From Amphimedon queenslandica (taxonomy: Eukaryota; Porifera; Demospongiae; Haplosclerida; Niphatidae): a DNA stretch of 23,317 nt. How positions within the stretch are numbered: the stretch's first letter is position 1; each line of letters starts with the position of its first letter. A model generated the notes under the pieces. It had not been told where the DNA came from, did no database searches, and saw nothing but the letters and a program-made list of their open reading frames with translations. Position numbers and translations under genes: made by a program. The DNA lies in contig NW_003546779.1 in NCBI RefSeq assembly GCF_000090795.2, positions 1 to 23,317 of the forward strand. Reading direction: 5' to 3'. Positions 1-10,783 of the stretch are shown piece after piece.

Positions 1-3000
1 ACAGCATCATGAAGAAATACATATTGATCCTAGAAAATGTTACAATAATGTATTAGATATACACTTTATTCTTACAAGTGTTTGAACCATTTTCATTCTC
101 TGTTGTCTAAGTCTATTAACAATACCAGCAATATCTACTACTCGCTCTCTTTTAGCTTGTTCCAGAGCTATATCTAAAGCAATAAATGTACCAGTGCGAC
201 CTACACCAGCACTACAGTGGACCAGAATGGGACCTTTAGAGGGAGACCAAGTAGCCATAACTTGTTTGTGAAGAGACATCAATGGTGTAGCATGATCAGG
301 TACTCCATGATCAGGCCATGAGGTTAAATGATACTGAGTCAGTGTATGACTATCATTAAATACATCTTGTATCTGTATTGTTGCATAAATTGAATAAGAT
401 ATCAATTATTTTACTTACTGTGACACAAAGTTGGCGAATGATAAAGTCAGGAAAAGTTTGTGTACTTTGTAGCAAGACAGTGAAAGGTCCAAATTCCTCA
501 TGCTCCATTAAAGTGTTAGGCCAGTACAGCTCACACTTGTTCTTAGTTCCTTCCTTCAGGTTGGTTACCATTACAATAGACACTGGCTTCTCCTGCCAGA
601 TAAGACGCCAGAAATCAACTAATGTCTTCTTCATAGGTCCTATGAATAGTATACATGTACATCACATTCTAATGATTCTCATATACCTTGTGATGCTATA
701 AACTTCTTACTGCTACTGTATCCCTACAGCAATCACACAGATAAAGATAATTAAGTAAAAATATTAAACTTACATCAACATAGTTAGCATTGATATATTC
801 TCTTTGACACATATCCAAGTTGGGATTAGTAGCCAGTATTATCCTGTTATCATCATCTAATAAATAGAATAATCACATTACTTTTAACTATACGTTTGCA
901 TACAAACTGTGATGTCTTTGAATCTGTTGAAAGGCTTATTCTCCTCACTGTATCCAACAATACATGGCTTTTCTTCTTCACTCTTGAGGCTCTATTATAA
1001 TCATCAGTATGTATATGTACATGCATGTATTATTTACTGTGTATTGGCTTTCAAATCCATTGCTATGACAACTGGTTACATGTATATTCAGATCCTCCAG
1101 TGATATAGGTAGAGAAAGAGGAATCTGTGGATCAAAATTAGAGACAGAGAGAACAGCAGTCTCTACATCAGTGTATGTTGGTTCATAAACTGATGGAATT
1201 GGTACTTCTTGTATTGCTGCATATAAATCTAAAACTATAATTGTTATAATCAATAAAAATACTCTCTACTTGGTCCTTGTCTATCCATTTGACAACTATC
1301 ACTTTCATCATTTTCTGTTACAATATCTATAATGCATGGAATAATATCAGTATATGGATAATTTTATCACCTTGTATTTCTGACATAGCCATGCTGACAT
1401 GATAGTTTCTAATTTTCAATGATTTCTTTCTTCTGAAAGAACAATTTTTAACAATCATCATTAGAATAACAGCACTGAAATGTACTTTATGAAAATGATG
1501 ATGATAACAATCATCACCAACAATAGGGCAATTAAAAACACAGCAACTCCTGAGCCTCCAACTGTCACAATAGTTGAAGTATCTGTAGTAATTTTTAGTA
1601 ATATAAATATCTTTATAATGTAAAACCTACTTTCTGGTATTATAGTAGTAGTCACTGTTTTATAAAACAAAAATAAAAAGGTAACCATAATTATAAATTT
1701 ATACTTGTTTGCAATGAGGTTGATGATAATGTAAGTGATGGTTTTATTGGCAGGGTTAGCGTCTCATTAGTAATAAATGTCCATGATCCATATCCATTAT
1801 CAGTGTATGCACGTACACTAAAAATATAGCAGGTTTCACTATACAGACCAGTGATGGTAGTAAGTGTACTATTACTGAAGTTACTATATTGGTTGAACAC
1901 TTGAATATTAATACCATCATCATCTACCATTGAACAGTTACCAGACTGTAACATATGATATCCTATCTCATATGTGATAATGGGATAGTCTGATGGAATA
2001 TAACTAGGTACACTCCATGAGATAACAGCCCATGTAGTGTCCATCATACTGGATACTGAACCAACTGGACCAGGTACTAAATAAACCTCTCACATAAATC
2101 TTATATTTAATTACATACTTGCTTTAATTTCCACTACAAGAGTACCACTGAAGGGACCTCTTCCAACAGAATTGACAGCAGCTACACTGATGTTATACTC
2201 AGTACCAAATACTAGATCATTCAATATGATATATCTCTCAGTACTGGTGAGGTTGTATGTGATACTACTGTTACTGATCATCACTGTATAGCCTGTGATT
2301 AGACCATTCTGTTCAAAACAATTGACCTCATTCCAAGTGAGATTATTAAATGGTTGTAGCAAAAACAAAGAATTAGGTACACCAGTAGGGGCTAGAATAC
2401 ATAATAATTAACTTTCAAGAATGTACAAACCTGTTGGCATTGTATCTTTTTCAACTGAACTAGGATCAGATCCTCCTAGTACATTACCAGCTCTCACTGT
2501 GATGGTATAGTTCATACCACTGTACAGACCTATTAATGTATAACTGTATGTTGTAATGGACTGATGAGGAGCAACAGAGACCATCTCGTTCACTGATGAT
2601 AACTGGGGACAAGATGGAGTATAGGAGATGGTGTAGTATGTTACATAGTTGTCACTACTGGGAATAGTCCAGTTCAGTGTAATACCAGTGGTTGAGACAT
2701 TAGATACTGAGAGACTAGTTACTGGACTAGGAACTAGAACAGATATCAATAGCACTCGATCTCTCATAATAACTCACCATCTAATCTTAACACTGCTACT
2801 GGACTATTAATTGAAGGAAGATCTATATATGAGTACACACTGATGATATAGGTACTCATTGGTGAGAGATCTGTTAGTACAATTTCATATTCTCTAGTAG
2901 ATACTACATTCCTGGTTGCACCTCCAGTAGCATATTCAATCACATATCCATTAGTCTCTGATGTAGTGGTCCAGTTTACTTTAATACTAGTAGCATTTAA

Positions 3001-4633
3001 TATAAACCCTCTCACATTATTTGGAGGACTACTAGAAGCTAGAAAAGAGACAAAGGTATCTACCATTGATTAAAAATACAATACCGTATAATATCACAGA
3101 TTGACTGTAGTTGACTTCTCCAATCATTGCTGTACAGGTAACATTAACTGACATTCCCAGTGGATCAGGATATACCAGTAGTGTGTTGTCGTACATTAGA
3201 ACATCAATCAATGTATACATTGAGTTACTCTTCATCACTCCATTCACTAACCAGTAAACATCAGTTGAAGGATTTATATCAGCAGTGGTGAGACAATCAA
3301 TACAATATTGAGTGTTATTGAGTTGTGTAATGGATGAGACTAGTGTCCAATTGATTGAATTAATAACTAGAAATACATCAACAAAGTTACAAGCACATTA
3401 AAAGGTGCAGTATCAATACCTGGTAAGGTATGTACACTGATTGTTTTACTAGCAGGTCCCAGTAATTGTTGATAGGCTCTGACTGTGATGCTGTAAGTTG
3501 TTTCTCCTCTCAGTCCATTCAGTGTGATTGTATTATTACTACTTCCCTCCACCTGTACTGCCTGCACAGTGTCTGTGTCACTAGTGACATTGACTACATA
3601 TCCATCAGCATCAGATGAATTAAATGCAGTCCAACTGACAGTGATAGTGGTAGCTGTCTTTCTGATCTCAGTAAGAAAAGTGGGAGCAGTGACTGGAACT
3701 ATGCAATAAAAGTGTCATTTTACAATAATTATGGTATAGTAATAATAGCTTACTAGTGATTGTAATTGACTGATTTCTCATTACATCACCGACATGTAAA
3801 AAGAACTTGTACTCAAGATCACCATTGCTATTCCATGGACTTAGTTCTTCATTAGTAGTGTCTCCTTTCCGAGGAACACTTAATGTAACCTCATAATCCC
3901 ATTTTCCATTATTTTTGTCTGTTGCTTTTCCATCGCCAAAAGAACAACGATAATGCCCGTTGTTCTTGACACTGCAGAGTTCAATACTAGTACCACCAGA
4001 TTCATAGTACCAATTAGCTGACTTAATATAAGGCATTCTATAACCAATTCTAATAGCATGTAGTGTGTATGTTTGAGGAAGAACTGTTATATTTGAAGGG
4101 AGATCAACACTAATATTTTTAATTTGTACCCATCCTATATACAGTGAATAAACATAGTGACTATTAAAATAAAAGGCTCACTGAATATATTAGCAAAGAT
4201 GATGTCACTGTTAGGATCTGAACAACTAGTGGGTAGACAACACTTGTACCAGCCATCATCAGTTGGTTGTATGTTCTGTCCAGTAGTTATGTAAAGACTG
4301 ACAGCAGCATTATGTGAAGATACTTCATTACAACGAAGAGGATCAGTGCTACAGTCAACTGGTGATCCATTATTAGTAACCCACTTTCCACCATTCAGAG
4401 TAGTAGTACCAGCTAACACACACTGGATACTGTTACTGGCTCCTTTAATGTCAAGATCAAAAAAATATGATCTATTAGTATAACAGTTTCCATCATGCAT
4501 CAGGTAGATACCTATAAAAACCTATACAGTTGTTATTATACACATCTAGTGTCTGACCTGAGGAAGGTGTACATTGACTAATAACTTCACTGACACTCAG
4601 CCAGAATACAGTATACAGTACTGACACTATCAT
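1..4633 (-). CDS. Receptor-type protein tyrosine phosphatase with Ig-like and FN3 ectodomain (3' end outside window)
   Basis: Transmembrane enzyme that removes phosphate from phosphotyrosine at the plasma membrane. Exons, high to low coordinate: 4633-4558, 4511-4182, 4134-3754, 3698-3420, 3366-3085, 3038-2778, 2733-2431, 2391-2119, 2076-1705, 1654-1631, 1582-1486, 1432-1371, 1326-1270, 1228-1038, 991-904, 856-774, 723-687, 639-419, 372-76, 29-1. All junctions are GT-AG and keep frame, giving about 1,247 residues. Residues 1-25 hold a signal peptide; 26-262 two cysteine-containing Ig-like modules; 263-355 FN3; 356-449 Ig-like; 450-852 four FN3; about 868-890 the transmembrane helix (GVAVFLIALLLVMIVIIIIF); then a juxtamembrane region and the PTP domain from about 1010. 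Catalytic motifs: WPDHGVP with Asp about 1160, HCSAGVGRTGTF with Cys about 1192, and a Q-loop QRMKMVQT, so it should be active. The window ends just after QYVFLHDA, so a second PTP domain cannot be judged. Start chosen because a hydrophobic leader follows the ATG. Subfamily unassigned. Confidence 0.93.
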
Positions 4634-4708
4634 CTTGTCAACAACCTGAGCAGAATACTACTGTTTACCATCAAAAAGGGTCATCCACTGATAATGCTTA
4701 AAAAGAGT

Positions 4709-4718
4709 CTTATATAAG
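4709..4718 (-). promoter_or_regulatory. Candidate TATA box for the phosphatase gene
   Basis: The palindromic string CTTATATAAG lies about 80 bases upstream of the start codon at 4633, in otherwise ordinary AT-rich DNA. Position and sequence fit a TATA element, but AT-rich strings are common here and no start site is visible. Confidence 0.3.
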
Positions 4719-5786
4719 AAAACTAAATCAATTAAAAACAAATAAAAACAATTAGATTTTAGAAAGATAAGCATGTAAATAATTAAAACATAATTATACA
4801 CAGTGCATCAGTGTGTACAATCATTACAATTCAACTCATAACATCTAATGATATGGTAATAGATTTGGATCCAGTATCATTCTATCATGGTGCAGTGGAG
4901 TGTGCATATTGTAGTCAATATTTTCTATGAAAATACTACTAATGTAATGGATTTTGTAATAGAGCATACAAATACATGATACATAATGGATAAAAGCACC
5001 TCATTGGAGAAGAATTAATCTGTTTTAAACATATTCATGGAGAGATAGTTAAGACAAGTGGTTAATTAGACTCAAGCCACTTGCGGTATTTTGTTGAAGT
5101 AGTGGTCTCCATAGCACCATTCATATCATTAACATCAAACAGAGTTATTTGCGAATAGTTTAAAGTTAGAACAAAATACAATATAGCAGGAAATTTATAC
5201 ATACCAGATACCAAAATATAAAACAGCTTAAAAGGAGTTATTTATTGAAGCCCTTTACGAAAGATAACATAAGTAATGGTTGACTCTCATTAGTACAGTT
5301 ATTATTAGCAAATGAGTGTATGCTTTAGTAATGGTCCTACAATTAAAACCATCATACACTAGGCAACATGTTGCTTTCAATTTAATAGCAACAGCCTTTA
5401 AGGTATACATGTATGCTGATTGGGTTGAAGACTCAACTCATTAGAATTCTTGTAGCTCTGAAACAAAATTTTTTTTGGGACATAAATAGTAGAATAGTAC
5501 TATTATCTTAAACAAAACCACATATACATGTACGGACTGATTTGTACTTTACCAGTGTATGACTTTTAGGTCTAAAGCCAGGTCTCACCTGAAAAGGTGA
5601 TGATGACACATAGTCAAAAATGTATAAAATATTTGATTTGAAATCAATTTTCAGTAATAATTAATAACAAAAATCAGTAAAAAAAGTTATAATGTACCAT
5701 TGTTCAGAAAAATAATTTAAAGATGATTATAGCAACCTGTGATGCAGTTCATGAATGATCATTAGCAGTGAAGAGATGATTGTTAA
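4719..5786. other. Intergenic, no gene seen
   Basis: AT-rich DNA between the phosphatase promoter and the stop codon at 5787. No reading frame with splice sites or recognisable domain was found on either strand. Confidence 0.6.
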
Positions 5787-6229
5787 TCATGTATTACTAG
5801 TAGCAGAAGAATGCAATGGACTGCGTTCATTAGGCTCCATATCAGCAATTGTAATAGCATAGGCCTACAGAATAGAATAAGTAAGAGTGATGGTGTACTA
5901 CAATGAGAACACACACATTAATCATTAACAAGAAAAATATGCAACACAAACATACAAGTCATAACCATGTACATGAGCATACTAAACAGCAATGAATATC
6001 ATTAAATGTACAACGTTTGTAGACTTAATATTAATTTTAGCTTATTACAATTAGACTAACTATGGTACTTACGATAAAATTGACTTCATCTCTACCATTA
6101 TTGCCTCCAGTCTCATCAGGAAACTCGTAAATGGTCCTGGAGCTACGAATCTTACGAAATCTGCTTAAAAAATTTAATGAAAGCTTCTCAAATAACTGAT
6201 CATCAAAGACAACAAAGAGACAAGGACAC
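5787..6229 (-). CDS. Two 3'-terminal exons of an unrecognised gene
   Basis: Exon 6229-6073 follows a good acceptor (ATCATTCACAG) and ends at donor GTAAGT. Exon 5864-5787 follows TATTCTATTCTGTAG and ends in TGA. Both sides of the intron are phase 0. The first exon reads CPCLFVVFDDQLFEKLSLNF, then a basic stretch (RFRKIRSSRT), then an acidic stretch with EFPDETGGNN. The last exon reads AYAITIADMEPNERSPLHSS and ends ATSNT. A hydrophobic-basic-acidic order would suit the cytoplasmic tail of a membrane protein, but I recognise no family. A second acceptor at about 6170 could shorten the first exon. Upstream exons must lie above 6229; the exon at 6594-6739 is one candidate. Confidence 0.5.
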
Positions 6230-6299
6230 CTGTGAATGATATAAAATAATATAATACATGTAGGTGACTACAGTACATAGGATAGGACTACTATCTGTA

Positions 6300-6535
6300 T
6301 GTAATAATACTTTTAGGAGAAGTGGAATACCAAAATTTGGAGTGCTAAAATTTGGCGAATTGACATTAAAAGAGGTTTGGAGGTTAAAATTTTGGTAAAA
6401 TTTTAATTCTGTGCATGCTTCTATGGAACAGGTCCTATCAAATTGGAGAACAAAAATTGGGCAAATAGACTTCAATTTGCCAAATTTGTCAAAATTTTAC
6501 TCTACCAAATTTTCTAGCTATACGGTATTTTACTG
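6300..6535. mobile_element. Degenerate relic of the TACCRTATAG-ended MITE family
   Basis: Contains AAATTTGGCGAATTG near its left side, CAATTTGCCAAATTTGTC near its right side and ends CTAGCTATACGGTA. The better copy at 16908-17117 has the same AAATTTGGCGAATTG and CTATACGG blocks in the same order, and a GCATGC block mid-element as here. The left terminal arm is not well preserved. It lies in a probable intron or intergenic spacer. Confidence 0.5.
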
Positions 6536-6593
6536 CATTTAATTTTACAATTAATTTTTAAGGTTCATCATTATTATTTACAAACTAATTAGT

Positions 6594-6739
6594 TTAAATT
6601 TTACTTTTTTCATATACTGTTGAATTAAAATCACCGAAATACGTTCCACATTTATGGCATTTATATATGCAGTCATGCTTTATATAACTAATACTACACA
6701 TCAGACATGGAATACAGTAGTAATTGAAAACAAAGTATT
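6594..6739 (-). CDS. Possible terminal exon with a LITAF-like zinc-binding C-terminal half
   Basis: An open frame ending at TAA (6594-6596) reads FVFNYYCIPCLMC, then HDCIYKCHKCGTYFG. LITAF domains (small membrane proteins of late endosomes and lysosomes) have a hydrophobic segment, then C-x-I-P-x-C, a short acidic or polar stretch with His, then CPNC-x3-LG-x-Y. The match is partial: the second pair is CHKC followed by GTYFG, and the spacing to the His is four residues longer. An acceptor (TTAATAG) precedes 6739. The N-terminal CxxC half that a complete LITAF domain needs was not found upstream. A donor inside the frame (GGAAC then GTATTT) could instead splice it in phase to the exon at 6229, in which case it would not be terminal. 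It may also be a relic. Confidence 0.3.
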
Positions 6740-7414
6740 CTATTAATAGTAGGGTTTTAAGGATTTTGGCCAAAAAGGTAGCAAATAATATCACTTTTGG
6801 GGCATGCAACTAAATTTAATAAAATAAAATCTCAACGAATAAATAAATGAAAATAAATCCAGTTTAAGGGTGCATTTATCTTACCACCAAAAATTGCTTG
6901 GCATCTTTCTAAACCTGATTAAAATTGTATTTTAATGTTCACACCTTTTCCTTTTAATCTAAGCATTTCTTCCTCCCATGATCCACCCCACAATCTTTAT
7001 CCTAAGGCTATCATAATTCATGCAACAACAGCAGATTTGCACTAAGACAACATCTTATTACACTTTATAGTCAAGTTCAATTAAGGACAAAAACCTCAGG
7101 ATTATATAAAATTTTTGATAAATTACAAAATATTAATAAATGTCCCACATAAATTATAAACTACATGCATACACATACATTTGTAATTAAGTCAGAAAAT
7201 ATGTCAATTTTTGTGACTAAAAGTTGTAGCACAAATTATTGAATTACATGTATGGCAAATATAACAAGGAATAAATTTAGTTACATTAATGATTAATTAT
7301 AAATATTAAATGCTTAAATGAAATGTACCACATAGATTATTTATACTACAATTTGGGTTTAAATTAAGTGCTGTGTCTAATTAATACTATGCTAAGTAAT
7401 ACCTTTACAAATAA
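6740..7414. other. No confident gene
   Basis: AT-rich. A short minus-strand candidate with acceptor TTTTAATCAG and donor GTAAGATAAATG lies near 6884-6925, but is too short to support. Nothing else is coding-like. Confidence 0.45.
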
Positions 7415-7613
7415 TACCATATAGCCAGAAAGTTTGTGGCAAAAAACTTTCGTGGTTTGGTGGCTCCCAGTCTATTCGTGGTTTTTATTTTCATGGATCA
7501 TCAGTGAAGCACCCACGCCTCTTACTAACTTGTAAAAATTTCTTGGTTCTTAATTTTGTGATGTCATCCCAACACAAAAGTTTTTGACCATAAAACCTTT
7601 TGGTTATATGGTA
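7415..7613. mobile_element. MITE with imperfect terminal inverted repeats
   Basis: The left end reads TACCATATAGCC and the right end, reverse-complemented, reads TACCATATAACC. The inverted match continues inward with AAAGTTTGTGG against AAGGTTTTATGG. At about 200 bases, with no ORF, it is a typical non-autonomous DNA transposon. It shares its outer ten bases with elements at 16908 and (with one change) 19608. A clean target-site duplication was not identified. Confidence 0.65.
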
Positions 7614-8128
7614 CCTTTATCCAAGGCTTCCAAAAGAATATTACTGAAATTCAAATTTTAGCACTAATGGACTATCTTATGCTTAGTTCATTAATTATCA
7701 CCAAACGTATAGTAATGTATAGTACATGAGAGCAGAAAGAGCAGAAAGGATAATGATTGGATGATCTGGCACATAATAGAGCTGTGCAAATTATATAATG
7801 CACTGAAGTGTGATAAAATGAACCACATCGACAACATTTTCTTAGCGTATCTAAGAACTTGTATTATGTAGCAGCTGAAAAAACAGATAGTTTTGTTTGC
7901 TGAAATAATATCTGGTTTAAATCTCCTCCTACAAGGAGGATCCTGTATAGGAAGAACCATAATACAGGATACAAAGGAGGATTGATGGCATATGCATGTT
8001 ACAAAGGAGGGGCCTATAAACTTCATGAGAATGACCACGCCCTTTGACTTTATTGCATCACGCATCAATTATATGATACCAATTATATGACACGTCATTC
8101 TGCTCTGCACAACGAGTGAGTAATCATA
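7614..8128. promoter_or_regulatory. Upstream region of the gene at 8129 with repeated motifs
   Basis: Holds three near-copies of ACAAAGGAGG (7931, 7971, 8001), a short hairpin TCCTCCT/AGGAGGA at 7924-7940, an inverted pair ATCCTGTAT/ATACAGGAT, and a GC-box-like CCACGCCC at 8035-8042 about 90 bases before the start codon. Their role is inferred from position only. A minus-strand frame over 7691-8068 shows no domain and I do not regard it as a gene. Confidence 0.35.
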
Positions 8129-10085
8129 ATGGAGACTTTAATTGCCTTTAAATTTATATCAGCCGTGTTCTTATTTCTGGTGAGTCTAACACATACATCT
8201 CTATATCCCCCTCCATGTACAGTACGTGCATAAAGTGTATGTGTGTGCATTTGAATTAAGCTAGGCAGGTGTGTGTTTGCTTGGTAGACCAAACAAACAC
8301 ACTATCACTCTGCCTCATTCCATTCACACACACATTACCATCCCCTCATATAGACATAAACACACTTTGAACAATTTGTATACAACATCTTCCACAAATT
8401 CCTTTTCTCACACCCAGAAACACACCCACAGCTTAGAGACCTGATGTAAAAGGTCACTTGACTTGTGATAATAACTAACTGCTATTATTAAAAATAATGA
8501 ATTTGTAAAACATAACTTTTATTTTTCGTACAAAGCCCTATAATCCCTGTATGAGATCATGTTGCCTTAACTGATAACATTTAAAATGAACTCAGTCCCA
8601 GTCATGTGTTGCACTGCCCCACAACCCAGTCAACCCTCCTATACTGCCACCAGTCACATGAAATAAAAGGCACCCTTTAGTACTATATCCAGGTTCACAG
8701 TACATGCACATAAGCACTCTCTTTCTCTCAATACAGCCAAATCTCTCATTATGTACTAATTACTCTATCTTGACAGGATATATTGAAGGAAACAATGAAA
8801 AAGATATTAGCAGCAGAGGAGGCTGTTCAAATTGAGAACCCTGGTCACGAACATGTATATGCAAACAGGTATATTTAATTGTATTTATGCAAATTTACAT
8901 GTACTTGTACATCTAGTGTCAACTATTACTCCTGTGATGACCAAAATGATAACGAACAAAATGGTAATGAACAAAATGGTTTAGAAGGCCAGGACCTTGA
9001 AAGTACATGTACATGTACATATACTTTTACACCTACAGGTAAGATTTCAACAAAAACATTAAGTAAATAACCAAATCACAATGCATACAGCATTAGCCTT
9101 CTGTATAAAAACAGCAAACATTGACAATAAATTTAAAAAATTTGTATCATAGTTAGACGCACATAATGTACATGTACAGAACACTAAAGGATTTTCATGT
9201 GTAACATGTACATGTACATATCATGTACGTACAATGTATGTGTGCATTGAATCAAGTCTACATAGTACACATTTTGCTTTTTGTTCTTAGTATTGTTTTA
9301 TTATAGATACTGAAGACCTTACTATTTCAATTGAGGGAAACCAGAACTTAGAAAAGCCCTTCTCTCTAAACCTCTTCCTTTATTCTGTCTTTGTTTTCCT
9401 CTCATCCTATGTGCGTTCTATGTTTAACTCCAGCAAACCTGAGCTCCAGGTTGAAGATGACGGCAGTACAGGCACTAGCATTGACAGTGAAGAAGAAGAC
9501 TTACCTCTTCCTGAAACAGAATGGCCTTCTCCTATACAACAAGCTCCAAATTACGTAACTGATGATTCCCGAAAGAGTAAAGGAACATCAGGATTTGATA
9601 AAAAGAGTCGTACCAAAAACTTAAAGAATTTTTCAGGATATGAAAAAGAAGAGACGGAGCACATCAATGCAAGCATCTTGAGCACTGAAGATGACAATAT
9701 GTTTCCTTTATCTTTACAAGACTTACAAGCATATTTTGAGACTAGCCAGGAGTGGGTTGTAAATAATATTCACACTATTCCTCCTCATGGTACCAGTGAT
9801 GAATTAGTCATGCCAATCCTTCATGTAACTCCGTCAAAACCTCCTAAGACTTCAATATCTGATCCGCCTCCGTCTCATTATAGCGACCCACCATCGGATA
9901 AACCGATTACTACTGAGTCAAATGTCTACCAACAGGAAGGAGGAATGGCTGCTTTGGTTCTACCATCCATTCATTGGGAAACACTGCAACAAATTTATAA
10001 TGATCACAGTGAACTTGTCGTGCCTCCTGAAACGTTTTCTAAGCATGAAGAAGATTCATCTGAGCTTTCTTCAGATAATGAATAA
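8129..10085 (+). CDS. Unrecognised four-exon gene, possible membrane or secreted protein of 347 residues
   Basis: Exons 8129-8179, 8777-8868, 8917-9038 and 9307-10085; every junction is GT-AG and phases match (0, 2, 1), giving 347 codons plus TAA. Exon 1 encodes a hydrophobic leader (METLIAFKFISAVFLFL). Exon 3 is Asn/Gln/Glu-rich with two NEQNG copies, then STCTCTYT encoded by a TACATGTACATGTAC palindrome. Exon 4 opens with a second hydrophobic stretch around residues 109-124 (LFLYSVFVFLSSYV), then a long hydrophilic part rich in Ser, Pro, Asp and Glu, with an acidic run (DSEEEDLPLPETEWPSP) and an acidic C-terminus. No catalytic motif or known domain is visible. The pyrimidine-rich DNA coding for the second hydrophobic stretch resembles a 3' splice site, but acceptors there would break the frame. 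AATAAA overlaps the stop codon. Exon 1 is the least certain part. Confidence 0.6.
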
Positions 10086-10286
10086 AAGTGTGACTTGCTG
10101 TAGTAGATTATAAGTAGTGTAGTTTGTGTAATATGTGTATAGTGAACAGCTGAATTAATAATTAGGAGTTAAGACTAATATTTTTTCTTAGTTAATAATG
10201 TACTGTACATGCATAGGCACTTATTGTAATACTGCTGCTATATGTTTTTTATTTTTACTAAACCAGAAAAATAAAATAAAATTTAA

Positions 10287-10295
10287 GGGCGTGGC
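10287..10295 (+). promoter_or_regulatory. GC-box-like motif before the gene at 10325
   Basis: GGGCGTGGC stands out in AT-rich DNA 30 bases before the start codon and is followed by TATAA at 10301. The spacer from the preceding stop codon is only 240 bases, so this must hold the promoter if the two genes are separate. KLF/Sp-type factors bind such motifs in animals; binding here is inferred. Confidence 0.35.
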
Positions 10296-10324
10296 ATAAT
10301 TATAACACCCGAATCAGCATCAAG

Positions 10325-10783
10325 ATGTCTCACAAAAACTTAGTTACTGAGCTTCATGAAACCTTTACTGTGTCTTCTCCCAACTCAAAGGAAGGAGGAA
10401 GACCCAACAGAAGACACGTCATAGTTACCCCAGGAATCCCAGAACACTGTCAAGCCCAGGAGGCAAAGCTAGCAGAACCACAACAATTTAACGGGCAGGT
10501 ACATGTACATGTACAATCACAAGTATTGCCTCAAGGAACACCTGCTGCTGTTGTAGCTGACCCTAAGAATGAACTTAGTTATCTTAAACCTTCAGGGGAA
10601 GAAACAAAACAATTTGATGTATCAACAAAGGCAGTTACTGGTTGTCTACTGAAAGGCTTTTATTATCATAACCAGCCCCAGGTTGTCTGTGGAGCTATCA
10701 CAGAGTATAGCAATAAAGAAGCTAAGACAGTATATTCCTTACAAGATAAAAGGGTCTACTATGATGGCTATAGTATCAAATAA
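10325..10783 (+). CDS. Unrecognised single-exon gene, 152 residues
   Basis: Open frame from ATG (context ATCAAGATG) to TAA with no need for introns. The first 80 residues are hydrophilic and probably disordered (KEGGRPNRRH, then a Gln/Ala/Pro-rich part); GQVHVHVQ is encoded by a GTACATGTACATGTAC palindrome. The last 60 residues look folded, with alternating hydrophobic and polar residues (CLLKGFYYHNQPQVVCGAIT, then VYSLQDKRVYYDGYS). No signal peptide, membrane segment or known domain is seen. It lies 240 bases downstream of the previous gene on the same strand. AATAAA overlaps the stop codon and another lies near 11010. A terminal exon of a longer gene cannot be excluded. Confidence 0.55.
   Translation: MSHKNLVTELHETFTVSSPNSKEGGRPNRRHVIVTPGIPEHCQAQEAKLAEPQQFNGQVHVHVQSQVLPQGTPAAVVADPKNELSYLKPSGEETKQFDVSTKAVTGCLLKGFYYHNQPQVVCGAITEYSNKEAKTVYSLQDKRVYYDGYSIK

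Noticed and set aside
3524..3709. Plus-strand frame across the FN3 exon
   Set aside because: It is antisense to a well-supported phosphatase exon with correct splice sites and FN3 features.
9370..9440. Polypyrimidine tract suggesting a later start of exon 4 in the gene at 8129
   Set aside because: Acceptors at its end would put the donor phase of exon 3 out of frame, while the acceptor at 9306 keeps it.
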